DNA of 64,000 nt from Proteles cristata cristata (taxonomy: Eukaryota > Chordata > Mammalia > Carnivora > Hyaenidae), in NCBI GenBank assembly GCA_017311185.1, contig JAESUZ010004141.1, forward strand, positions 310,001 through 374,000, written 5' to 3'. This document shows positions 34,797 through 45,500 of the stretch, piece by piece (positions within the stretch are counted from its first letter, which is position 1; each line of letters begins with the position of its first letter). The translations under genes and the position numbers were made by a program. The notes beneath the pieces were generated by a model. The model worked only from the letters and a program-made list of their open reading frames with translations, was not told the origin of the DNA and made no database searches.

Positions 34797-35771
34797 TTAG
34801 AGTTTGTCACGTAATTGAATTGAGCGAAAGAAGCTCGTACTTTGACCTGATGAAAAATGAGCTTCCTTTTAGGATTTTCCCAGATGAGTTGACATTGCCG
34901 TGTTAATACAGGTATCACTTGAGGATCAGGTTGGATAAAGAAAACCTTTGGTCAGGACTGGCTTTTAGTTTTAAGGGAGCGTGTAATGACCATGCACCCC
35001 CTGGGACCCCCACTGGTTCTCTCCGATGAGAGGCATCATCCCAATGTTCCCAGACGAGTATTGGCCCAGAAAAGTAGTGCCAAGGTTCTTGAGGCCAGAG
35101 CCAGCTTCCCTCGTGCGGTCCCCATGGGGGTTTTAGTGACAACTCCAGCAACTTAAGACTCTTTAATCCAAGCTCCAAGGTGGGGTGTGCATATCATAGG
35201 TACCACAATAGTTGATCCATTGGGGTATAGAAAGAAAGTACTAATTTATGAAGAAAAGAAGAAATTAAATCTGCTTGTATTAAATATGTGGACTAAGGGG
35301 ACCAAATGTCCTGGTTTGTCCTGGACTAAAGATTTCCTAGAACTCTTGATTTTCAGTGCTCAATCATGAGTGAACTGTTACCCCAGCTTAGACTAATGCT
35401 GGTGCCCAAACTATGTGACACATGGGTCTGAGATGTCCCCAGAGAGACAAGGAAGTCCTATATGGAAGAAAGGCTGATGGTGGTGCCTTTGCTCAGCTCA
35501 TTCACTTCCATCAGATTGCAGCATAGTGAGTTTTACAGGATGATCATCAGTGTGATTAACTTTATGCACACAGCACCTTTCAGTGATACAAGCTTTATAA
35601 TGGTGTGAGATTCTTGCACCCCAAAGAGAATCACTGATTATCTCATAGCAAAAGACTCCAGAGAATTGTCAAACTGAAAAATGAATTATGTATACTTTTT
35701 AAATATAATCATACTAGCTCCTCTTTTTTGCTTGATAAGTTGACTGTCCAAAATATGTTGCCTGCAGATTT
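34797..35771. other. Intergenic stretch
   Basis: Unassigned except for a short piece near 35296-35370 (GACCAAATGTCCTGGTTTGT) resembling a palindromic DNA-transposon MITE I cannot name. No gene is seen. Confidence 0.5.
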
Positions 35772-35960
35772 TTTTTAATGTTTTATTTATTTTTGAGAGA
35801 GTGCAAGCAGAGGTGGGGCAGATAGAGAGGGAGACAGAAGATCTGAAGCAGGCTCCGGGCTGACAGCCGAGCCTGACATGGGGCTTGAACTCAGGAACCA
35901 GGAAATCATGACCTGAGCTGAAGTCAGATGCTCAACCAACTGGGCCACCCAGGTGCCCCA
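35772..35960 (-). mobile_element. CanSINE, antisense, shortened
   Basis: The copy runs from TTTAATGTTTTATTTATTTTTGAGAG to GGGCCACCCAGGTGCCCC. The GA tract and central part are shorter than usual. Confidence 0.93.
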
Positions 35961-36228
35961 GATGTTTTTTAAATAACAAACACAATTTACATATAATCAG
36001 TCCATCAAAGCAAAGATGACATTTTAATGATGCTTTTAGAACTTCATGCAATGGGGAAAACATTTAGAAAGTGGAAGTTGAGTAGGTGTTTAGGATTATA
36101 CCCATCGTCAAGTGCTTTTGTTGCCAACAATTATGATTTAGGTGTGTGTCACCTATAAAAACTGTCTTCATACTTTTTTTTAGGTAGAGGTGGAATGTTT
36201 TAGCTCGTTTAAGAATTTTCCAGATAAA

Positions 36229-36439
36229 GGGGTGCCTGGCTGGCTCAGTGGGTTAAGCGTCTGACTTCGGCTTAGGTCATGATCTCAGTTTGTGAATTCA
36301 AGCCCCGTGTCAGCTTGGAGCCTGGAGCCTGCTTCAGATTCTGTGTCTTCCTCCCTCTCTGCCCCTATCCCACTTGTGCTCTTCTCTCGCTCGCTCACTC
36401 ACTCTCAAAAATAAACAAACATTTAAAAAATTTTTAAAA
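36229..36439 (+). mobile_element. CanSINE
   Basis: The copy is flanked by AAGAATTTTCCAGATAAA / AAGAATTTTCTAGATAAA (36211-36228 and 36440-36457), with one mismatch. Confidence 0.96.
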
Positions 36440-36773
36440 AAGAATTTTCTAGATAAACATTTTGCCTGGTTTTAACTCAGTGTGTTGAAAATATAAAAAG
36501 GTAGCACCCTCAGGAAGTTTGTAAGACTAACTAATGTCAGCTAAGATGGAAACTTACTAGCCAGGTTTACAAATAAAGTCTTTGCAAAACTGATGGAAAC
36601 AGTTATGAAATGATATTTTAATTCATGTAACACAGTCACTGATTTACTATTTTTTATTTGGATCTCAGTTTCTTTGTATGCTATCTTTTTCAGCTATGGC
36701 ATCCATTCACACAAAGCACTTAAACCAGCTGAGCTTAGACCCAGATCTTCAACTTGGATTATCACAAAGATTT

Positions 36774-36987
36774 GATTTGATTTTATATTAATTTTAAGTT
36801 TATTTATTTTGAGAGAGAGAGAAAGCACAAGCAGGGGAAGAGGCAGAGAGAGAGAGAATGAATCCCAAGCAGGCTCCACACCACCAGTGCAAAGTCTGAT
36901 GTGGAGCTCGAACTCACTAACTGCAAGATCATGACCTGAGCCGAAGTCAGACTTTTAACCAACTGAGCCATTCAGGTGCCCCCAGAG
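36774..36987 (-). mobile_element. CanSINE, antisense
   Basis: The copy is flanked by the 14-bp duplication TATCACAAAGATTT (36760-36773 and 36988-37001). Confidence 0.95.
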
Positions 36988-37101
36988 TATCACAAAGATT
37001 TAAAAAATCAATTTAGATATATTCAATAATATTTCTCCTTCTAAATATCATAGTTAATGAAGTTAAAAGAATTTTATAGCATTAATAAATGAAATATTCT
37101 T

Positions 37102-37308
37102 GGGGTGCCTGGGTGGCTCAGTCGGTTGAGCGTCTGACTTCGGTTCAGGTCACGGTCTCACCGTTCGTGGGTTTGAGCCTCTCATCGGGCTCTGTGCTGA
37201 CAATAGCTCAGAGCCTGGAGCCTGTTTCAGATTCTGTGTCTCCCTCTGTCTCTGACCCTCCCCTGCCCATGCTGTCTCTCTTTCAGAAATAAAACAGTAA
37301 AAAAGATA
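37102..37308 (+). mobile_element. CanSINE
   Basis: The copy is flanked by AATGAAATATTCTT / AATGCAATATTCTT (37088-37101 and 37309-37322). Confidence 0.96.
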
Positions 37309-37654
37309 AATGCAATATTCTTTAAAATATTATGTTTTATACTTCACCTTTTAAGTTTCTATTTTTGTGACTGTTTTATAATGGATATTATATCCATAGA
37401 ATAGTTCAGGGATACAATTTATAAATAACTAAATATACATGTATAGGAATGGACACTCATACTGAAAAGAGATCACTGCGCTAGAACACTACTTCAAAGC
37501 AGAAATCTGTAATAACTCTTGATGTCTGCTTGGCTCAGAGCTGCCACTCGATAACATACAGTCAGCGAATGAATGAACCCCTTTGTCAATGTTGTCACAT
37601 ATTACAGGATTGCTGAATAATAACCATTATATGTATATGTCTCATCTTATTTAT

Positions 37655-37925
37655 CCTTTGAGGACATTATACTACATGAAATAAGCCAGTCATAGAAGGA
37701 CAAATATGGCACAATTCCACTTCTCTGAGTTTTTTCCCAAGAGTTAAACTCACAGAAGTACAAAATAGAATGGTGGTTGCCAGGGACTGAGCAGAGGGGT
37801 AAAAGGGAGGTGCTAATCAGTGGGTATTACATGTCAGTTATGCAAGATGCAAGTTCCAGAGGTCTGATGTATAACGTTGTGCCTAGAGATAACAATACTA
37901 TGTGGCATACTTGGAAGTAGATTAG
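37655..37925 (+). mobile_element. L1 3'-end fragment
   Basis: It reads ATGAAATAAGCCAGTCATAG, GAATGGTGGTTGCCAGGGAC, TCAGTTATGCAAGATGCAAG and GTGCCTAGAGATAACAATAC, a standard old L1 3' UTR in + orientation. It is not coding. Confidence 0.85.
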
Positions 37926-37929
37926 ATAA

Positions 37930-38245
37930 CATTGTTTCCATTTTAATTTCCTGATTTTGACAGTTGTACTATGGTTATGTAAGAGAACGTCCTTGTGTTA
38001 AGGAAATACATAAATACTCTAGTATGTAAGAATATGAAGTATCACTTCTGTAACTTATTGTCAAGCAGTTTAGAAAGAAATAATAACAAATTCATATTAC
38101 AGGGAGATAGAGGCAGAACAAATGGGGTAATGTGCTAAATTTAGGGAATCTAAGTGAAAGATATACAGGAATTCTTTGTATTGTTCTTGTATCCCTTTTA
38201 CCAAGTCAATTGAAATTATTTAAAAATTAACAATGAGGGTACTGG
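37930..38245 (+). mobile_element. L1-like 3'-end fragment, second type
   Basis: It reads TTGACAGTTGTACTATGGTT, ATGTAAGAGAACGTCCTTGT, GGGGAATCT-like TAGGGAATCTAAGTGAAAG and TTGAAATTATTTAAAAATTA, another old L1 3' UTR type adjoining the first. Confidence 0.65.
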
Positions 38246-38305
38246 CATTTAATCCACAGATATATATTTTTTTATTCCAATTGAGTTATTTCTAATAGAT
38301 TTTAT

Positions 38306-38380
38306 TTTTTTCTCAAATAGTTTATTGTCAAGTTGGTTTACATGTAACACCCAGTGCTCATCCCCACCAGTGCACTGATA
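38306..38380 (-). mobile_element. Young-type carnivore L1 3' end, antisense
   Basis: On the - strand the piece reads GTGCACTGGTGGGGATGAGC, ACTGGGTGTTACATGTAAAC, then TTGACAATAAACTATTTGAG. I recognise this as the usual end of recent carnivore L1s. Only about 75 bp is present. Confidence 0.75.
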
Positions 38381-38715
38381 TATTTTAAATCATCATCCTC
38401 TTCAAAAAGTTTGGTTTGGTTGCTATATTTTTACTCATCTTACTCATCCATTTAAGAGATAACCCACAAGTGGGAGATAGGCAGTAAAAGTGTGACTCTA
38501 TCTAGAAAATGGACAGATTTGATTGTTTTTCATGACCCTAAATGAAGAGCCACCATATGATGAGATTATTGTCTTAACTCAAATGATAATATATGATGGA
38601 TTTATATACACTAAACACTGCCTCTAATTCTTAAGTGCTCAATAAAAGGTAGGTATTATTATTTTGAAAAAGAAAAGTATGTTGCGTGTTCTTAACAAAG
38701 TTAATCTGATTTTTA

Positions 38716-38919
38716 AACATTCAAGTTTATTTATTTTGAGAGAGAGAAAGAGCAAGGGAGGGGTAGAGTCACAGGGAGAGACAGAGAGAAAGAATCCCAA
38801 GCAGGTTCCGGCTGCCAGCACAGAGCCCAACAGGGGCTCAAATTCCAGAACTGTGAGATCATGACCTGAGCCAGAATCAAGAGTCAGGTGCTTAACTGAC
38901 TGAGCAACCCAGGCACCCC
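38716..38919 (-). mobile_element. CanSINE, antisense (diverged)
   Basis: The copy runs from AAGTTTATTTATTTTGAGAG to TGAGCAACCCAGGCACCCC. It is the last SINE before a SINE-free stretch of about 20 kb. Confidence 0.92.
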
Positions 38920-40314
38920 TAAAAAATTTTAACTAAAAAAAAATTTAAAGCCCCTCCACAGAATCCATAGCTGTACCTGTAACAAATAAGAACATCAGCT
39001 TATGGAAGTTCCTAGCCAAGCTTTAAGGGGGAAAAAAAAAATCTGAGAAGCATCATGTGCCTGTGAGTCTAAGTAGGGAGGCTTCACTGTAATCAACTGC
39101 ATCATCCAATCTGTAGTCCTTCGACAGAACACAATGGAAAATCTCCCAAATTCACTCAATTCAATGAGGAATTATTGAGTACCTCATATCCGACTCACAA
39201 GGTAAGTTACTACAAAATAAGTTATTTATTTTGTGATTTCTGATTTCAAGAAATTCACGTTCAGAACACATCTCCAAATTCCACTTCGAGATGAGTGTAG
39301 ATGAAGGATCAGAGAATTTGAGCCTCACGGCCATGGTATTATTCCATAGGTGCCCAGCTTCTTTGTCTTACCGCGTACTCATCATCTCCTCTCTGCCTCA
39401 TTTCTCGCTGGAAACGGACAGCCTCACGAATCAGGATCTGACAGAGCACCCACCTAGACCAAGGTAGGAGACACATGTCCCACACGCAGACAGAGGGCAT
39501 CGCAGAAGCTGGTGAGATGAGGTTTTCGTAAACCATCTTCCCCTACCGTTGAGTGTTGGTAAAACTAGAGGGAAAAAACCCCTCAAGTACCTTTCCTTTC
39601 GGGTCTTTATTCTGAATTATGATCTACACAGAGAATAGGAAAAAAAGACAACAGTGGTGAGCATGGAAAGCAAATGAAATAGCTGGAGATACTTTTGTCC
39701 CCCCAAAATCTGGGCATAAGACATATGGCAAAACAAAGTAGACTATTAAAAATTTTTTTTAAATAATAATAAACCAGTTACCCCAGAGATTAACAGTGAA
39801 AGCAGTGAACTCAGAAGTCCTTAGAACTCAGCAAATCACCAGGGAAAGGAGACCTTCCAAACCGTTACTCACTCCAAGGACAGGTGTTCCAGAGGACTTC
39901 CTGAATGTCCCGCTCCTGCGATGTCTGACCGCGAAAACAGGTCTCCTGCGGGCACAGCCCTCTCGCATCACCTGCCCCCTGGTTCTGACACGTGGAAATA
40001 CCAGGGGTTGAACTTCCCTCTGGACACGCAGCACCACGAGAATTCACTCATGTCACATGAATAACAACCAGGAAGGGCAATAGAGTTAAACACGTTCCTT
40101 CATCATCTCAGATGCCCACTCTCCTGGAGACCAAGCCTACCGGCCTTGCATAGGGGGAACTGGACAGGGGGCAGGCAGGCCGGCGCCATCTTCCCTGCTA
40201 TAAACGAATTGCAACGTCAACACGACTCGTGTAAGCTCCTGCCCACCCTCACACTGCCTGATGCAGAACTGCAAGCGAAGGGGGATTAATCTGATAAGAA
40301 ATAAAACACATCGG
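38920..40314. other. Intergenic stretch beyond the POU2AF1 3' end
   Basis: No SINE, LINE or coding exon is recognised. The frames at 39339-39536 and 39796-40047 lack features. Confidence 0.55.
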
Positions 40315-40334
40315 CACAGAAGTCTGAGCAAATC

Positions 40335-40340
40335 TTTATT
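40335..40340 (-). terminator. POU2AF1: POU2AF1 poly(A) signal AATAAA
   Basis: The + strand reads TTTATT. On the - strand this AATAAA is followed by a GU/U-rich downstream element within about 20-45 nt. Cleavage is expected near 40315-40325. Confidence 0.65.
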
Positions 40341-41351
40341 AAAATGTTTCCATTTTAGTGGGGAACCCCAGGAAGAAACCGAGAGAGACTCTCATAGCCA
40401 AGACCTTTTCACCTCAAGATAAGGAGGAAAAAAAGACACTGTTTAAATCTTAGCAGGTACTTAATGTATTTTTTTCCTTCGTGGTTTTCGCCAACCTAAC
40501 TCCCTTATAGAGATTGCTTCTACATCCTCTCAAGCCCTTAAATAATCTGAAAAATCCTGCATAGTGTTTTCTTGTGGGAAACCAGGGTGTTTGATCTGAC
40601 AGGACTGAGACCCCCTCTCCTTTGCCTACTTACTACCAACAAAGATGTAAATTCAGTATCTAAAATTTGATGCTTTTAAATCTAAATATTAAGTCTGAAT
40701 AAAAATAATTCAGGACATTCATATTGGGATTTTAGGCAGATGCTGAGAAATTTGAGTTAAAATAAACCCAAAGCAGAAAATATCCAATAAAAGGCAACTT
40801 TCTAGAGTTTCTATTTAAAAGGGGAAAGAAAATGTGTCCAAGAAGCTATCGTTTCCGAGAGAAGTTTACTTCTTCATGGATTCCCCCAGCTAACGTGTCC
40901 GCCTAATGCTGACCAGGGTTAGCCGGTAGATGTGCCCGTCCTGACCGCCCGTCATGAGCTGAACACCTCCAGCTGGAGCTGTGCTCCAGCCCCCGCCAGT
41001 TTGGAGGCCCCCCCAGCTGGAAAATAAACATTGAAGTAAAACCTAGTGGTATTTCTGGCTGATTCTAGAAGCCCCCAGGCTGATGCTTGGGAAAGAGGCT
41101 GTGGCCCCACCTAATGGTGGCTCATACAGGTTTGTAAGACACAGAAGAACCACGTGTGGCACTTAGTGAGGACCCAGCCAGCAGTGGGCTTCAGTGGGTC
41201 TTGGTTCCTACACAGCAAACACCATGGAGGTTCCGCACTGGGAAGAAGCAGCCAGACGTATTAATCCTCCAGATGAGAAGAGCTCAGCTTTCCTTGCAAG
41301 TATCCTTTGCAAGCAGCAAAACCACCAATCAAAGCAATTATTTCTCCTAAG

Positions 41352-41357
41352 TTTATT
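41352..41357 (-). terminator. POU2AF1: Possible alternative poly(A) signal in POU2AF1 3' UTR
   Basis: A second AATAAA on the - strand, about 855 nt after the stop codon. Its use is not known. Confidence 0.35.
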
Positions 41358-41454
41358 CTCCTTCTTAATAACCCAGTAATCTGAAGCTCGGTGGTTCCTT
41401 AGACCTCCTTATCCCAACCCAACCTTCTCCTCCCCCACCCCCCCCACAAATACA

Positions 41455-41562
41455 CAAACACACACGTGCACACACACACACCACAAATACACATGCACAG
41501 ACACAAACGCACACACACACCACACAGACGCACACGCACGCATGCACGCACACACACACTAC
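41455..41562. repeat. (CA)n-type microsatellite in POU2AF1 3' UTR
   Basis: Alternating ACACAC with CGCACG, CATGCA and AAATAC interruptions on the + strand, so a UG-rich tract in POU2AF1 mRNA. It gives Cys/Val-rich false frames. Confidence 0.93.
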
Positions 41563-41964
41563 GTTCCCCTCCCTCCTCTGTCCCTCAACCCACCCACTCT
41601 GCTGTTCTTTTCTCTCCCCCAGACCTCCCCACCCCCACCCCCCCACCTCACTGAGCCCCAGGCCTTGGGACCCTGCTGCCTAGACTGTAAATCTGGCGGC
41701 ACGGAGCACAGCAAACAAAGGAGCAACTGTGTGAACTGACACCTCAAGGACTTGGGCAGAGGGTCTGCAAGGCCCCCCATACACCTCAAAATGACAGAGG
41801 GCAGGCCGGCCCTGGCCCCAAGACAGCTCAGCCGGGCCGCTGCTCCAATGAATGAAATGAGGCAGAAATAAAAGCACCTGGGACATAGGTTTGCAACACT
41901 GGCATCAATATTATCACAAAAATCTCTGTAATTCCTTCTCAAATAGGAACAGAAATGGACAAAG

Positions 41965-42080
41965 AAATAGGGGAGGAGGGAGGCAGGCAGGAAGGAAAAG
42001 AGGAAGGAAGGGAGGAGGGGGGCGGGAGGAAGGCAGGAAGGGAAGGAGGAAGGAAGGGGGGAGGGGGGAAGGGAAGCCAA
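41965..42080. repeat. Polypurine (GGAAG/GGAGG)n tract in POU2AF1 3' UTR
   Basis: GGAGGGAGGCAGGCAGGAAG-type repeats on the + strand; pyrimidine-rich (CCTTC) in POU2AF1 mRNA. It begins about 130 nt after the stop codon. Confidence 0.92.
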
Positions 42081-42211
42081 CAATTCTGGTTTAGGGTGGA
42101 AAGTGTAGTTGTGAAATAACTACTCCAAACAGGTGTGACTCTGAGGCTCAATCCCAGGCTCAATTTGAAATCCCCGGCCCAGGGAACAGGATTCTCAGGT
42201 GGGCGCACGCC

Positions 42212-42526
42212 CTAAAAGCCTTCCACGGAGAGCGTGTGGTTGAGCGCGTAGGCATCGCCCTCCTCTTCCTCCAAAAGCAGCTTGTCGATGGTCAGGGAGT
42301 TGATGGCTCTCCTGGGGTCTTCCATGTCCTGAAGCACCGGCTCGGGGATGGAGATGGGAAGCTGGACGAACTGGGGCCCGGGCAGGGCTGGGGCCGGGGG
42401 CTGGTACTGCAGGGTGGAGGTGGGCAGTGTGGACAGGGGCTGCGGCCATGGGAAATAGGTGAGGGGCGCCTGGTGCTCCGGGCCCTCCAGCTGGGGCCCC
42501 ACGGTGGGAGCAGCCGCGCCTCTCGT
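42212..42526 (-). CDS. POU2AF1: POU2AF1 terminal coding exon 5
   Basis: The acceptor is CCCCATCACAG; the exon begins on a whole codon with TRGAAAPTVGPQLEGPEHQ. It encodes 104 residues to a TAG at 42214-42212. It is proline-rich at first (PWPQPLSTLPTSTLQYQPPA), then LPISIPEPVLQDMEDPRRA, and finishes with a leucine-rich acidic stretch LTIDKLLLEEEEGDAYALNH. The open frame extending right to 42745 is intron read-through. Confidence 0.97.
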   Translation of the reverse strand, partial: TRGAAAPTVGPQLEGPEHQAPLTYFPWPQPLSTLPTSTLQYQPPAPALPGPQFVQLPISIPEPVLQDMEDPRRAINSLTIDKLLLEEEEGDAYALNHTLSVEGF

Positions 42527-45500
42527 CTGTGATGGGGAAGATACAGGACCAAGGGTTAGCAGCCCTGGGGGTGCGGGGCCCAGTCCTGGGGGTGGGGGGA
42601 CCCTCCCTTCCTCGCTCTCCCTTCCTCGCTCACCCTCCTCCTGGTGGGGATCTGTGTCCCCCTCACCTGGGCCCTTGCCTGCTGTCTGGGCCCGGGGGCT
42701 CCAATGCCCCCGCTCGGCATCTTTCCCCAAGGAGAAGCCACACAAAATCCAGCCGCATCCCTGACGCTGTCCCCTACCCGCCCCCCCAACCCGTGGCTAC
42801 AAGTCCTGGCTCAGCCACCTCCCTAAAGCCTCCATTTTTGCTTCTGTAGAGTCCGTTACAAACAGGACTGACCTCCCAGGGCTGAGCCAACTAGAGATGC
42901 TCCTCCAGATTTTACTATGAATTCCATCCCAATTTCAGAGAAATTGTGGAGGGGTGAATGTATATCTTAGAAACCGGTGAGAGTACAGCACGTTACACCA
43001 GGCTGGCCCCCCGCTAGCAGCTGTTTGATGAGGTGACCCACGCCAAGGCCGTCCTGGCTGCACGTAGCAGCTTTCGCATCCTGAGGTCGGTCCCCGTGGA
43101 GCCGCTCATCTCCCACCTGCTGCGGACCACACCCGGACGCTGGGGAAGCCGGTTCCCGCACACGCCGTACTAACCATGCCCCTCACCTGTGCACCAGCCA
43201 CACTGCAAACCTGAGGTCAAGGCCGCCAGAGAGGCAGGGCCTACATTCCTACTACCTTCCACAGCTGAGGAAGCAGGGGTGAGGGGTGGAGGGTCTCTGC
43301 ATGAAACGACGGGAGAGAGGCCGAAGTCTCCCCCTACCGTCCCTAGTTCTGCCGTCCTATTTTCGATCGCTGCTGCATTTTAAGAGTAACTCATTTGAGT
43401 CCTTCAGGGAAGAGGTTATCTCAGGCTCCCGGAACCTCACTACCAAGCCCCTTTTGGGACAGGAGGTGGGGGGTGGGGGGGTCTGGGATTCTGCACATCC
43501 CATCAGATCCTCGGTGACGCCAGTGTGGCTGGCCCAGGGACCGTAGCTTGAGCAGCAAGGCTTGAGGGTGTTTTTCTCAGAGGCCTTCCAGCCTCCCCGC
43601 AAAGCCTGACTGTTTCCGGCATTTCAAAATCCCAAATGGAAACCCTCCTCTGTGGAGTCATAAGCTTGTGTAGGTCACCGGCAACCACAGGTTTCTTTGC
43701 TCAGGGATAGAATTCTATCAACCCCGGGGCTTGAACAGATCTTATCTCCTGCTAATCAGGGGCGCTGACTGCTAGCTCTCACCAGCTTTGATGCGTTCAT
43801 TTACAAAGCGGCAAAACAAACAAATTATTCCTTAATAAATATGGTTTGTTTGATACACAGAACCTTTCAAGGTAGGAGGTGGGGATAATGAAAGAGAGCC
43901 TTGGGACTGGAATGACTGGGAACCATTAGGTCCACTGCTTCCCGCCCCCACCTAAGGCCCCCAATATGGAAATGAGTTACTTGGGAAAGATAATTGAATT
44001 CACTCCTTCTCTAGCCACCATCAGCCATGCCCCATAACCTTAGCCAGGCGGGGTTGGGGGAGGAGGGCTTCTGTGAGCCCTTGCCTGGATGGTGATGAGA
44101 GAGCAGGTGCAACAGCTTGACGCTGAACCCTTGAGGGAAACGGTGGGGAGGTGGGGGAACGAAAGCAAGCTCCACCATCAACGTGGGCTGCACAGCTACT
44201 CTGGAGGCCCCAGCTCCGCACCCCCAGAGCGTTCCCTGAGCCGAGGCTGGATACAGCTACACCCATAGACCTTTTCTCCTCTGAACGCTTAGGGGATTCC
44301 CAGTCCTTTGCTCAAACAGATACCATTCACGTAAAACCACTTCTCTTCCTTTCTTCATGCCTGGGGGAACAGGCCCTTCCATTCCCATCGGGCACTTGAA
44401 GGCAGCACTTGGTTAATGTTGCTGGCCGGCTTTGAGACCATCATAATAGCATAACATTCGTTGAGTGTTTTCTGTATGCCAGGAACTATGCTAAGTCCTC
44501 ACTGGGCATTGGCCCAATTGCGCCTGACATCAGCTTTCTTGTTAATATACCCATTTCACAGGTGAGGACACTGGGGCTCAGAGAAATTAAGTCACGCAGT
44601 CCAATGTCACCCAGCTAGTAAGTGAAGGGACAAGGATTCGAACCCAAGCAATCTGATGCTAGAGGCAGGACTCAACAAATTACCCTGCAGGTGGGCCTGA
44701 CTTCATCAAGAGTTTTCCGAAAAGCTGTGTCACCTGTTGCAGATCCCACTGTTACGTGACCAAGCAGCCTCTAAGCTAGCTGAATAGAAAGCACTGGGCT
44801 TTCTCAACGGGTGCCCTGGGTGCAACAGAGCTTTTGCGTGACATACCGTGACGTTAGTGATGAGCGGCTGGGAGGCGTAGGTCAGCACGGAGGAAGGCCC
44901 CACGACTGTGTAGCTCGGGCACATGGGCTGCACGTACATGTCAGCCGAGTAGGGGCAGCTGACAGCTTCGTGGGGCACGTACTCCGTGTAGGGCGTCCAC
45001 GGGGCCAGGGGTTGGAGGGTGGCCGGGGCCGGCTGGGAGAGCCAGCCGGCACACAGGGCGCCCTCCTCTGTCACTGTGGAGGCAGAGACCTCCATGTCCA
45101 GGCAGGAAGGACCTGTGGGAAGAACGAAGTTACAGAGCTGCAGGTGTGGTCCCGATGGGGGCCGGGAGGGGCCGGGGCTGTGGGGAGCGCTTACCCACTG
45201 CGGTGTAGGTAGCCAGCGGCTGATGGGGCAGCACCACCTAGAAGGAGGAGAGACCAGGGTCAGTGTGTGGCTCTCCAGAGGGCCCCAGGGCAGGAAGTGT
45301 ACAGGGGAGCCTTCCCTCTTGGAGCAAAACTTCCACGCCAGGTCCCTGCCATCACCTCCTATACTTTTGGGGGATTCGTGTTTCCACTTAGCAATAAGCC
45401 TGTGCACTTAGGGGCCTGGCATCATCGTCTTCCCAAAGGGAGCACCCGGCTCATGCCAGGACATGTGAGTCATCTGCTCCCTCGGGCCCTGGCACCGGCT

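Larger units (their letters stand above)
40315..42211 (-). other. POU2AF1: POU2AF1 3' UTR
   Basis: About 1.9 kb lies between the stop and the poly(A) signal at 40335-40340. In the mRNA sense it contains a pyrimidine-rich tract (from 41965-42075) and a UG-rich tract (from 41455-41562). A second AATAAA at 41352-41357 could give a shorter 3' UTR. No SINE is present. The end is inferred from the signal and the following GU/U-rich stretch (TGTGCCGATGTGTTTTATTT). Confidence 0.7.

Noticed and set aside
42527..42745. Rightward extension of the POU2AF1 last exon to an upstream ATG at 42745
   Set aside because: The conserved protein stops at the acceptor (CACAG at 42527-42531); the extension is intron read-through with no similarity to the family.
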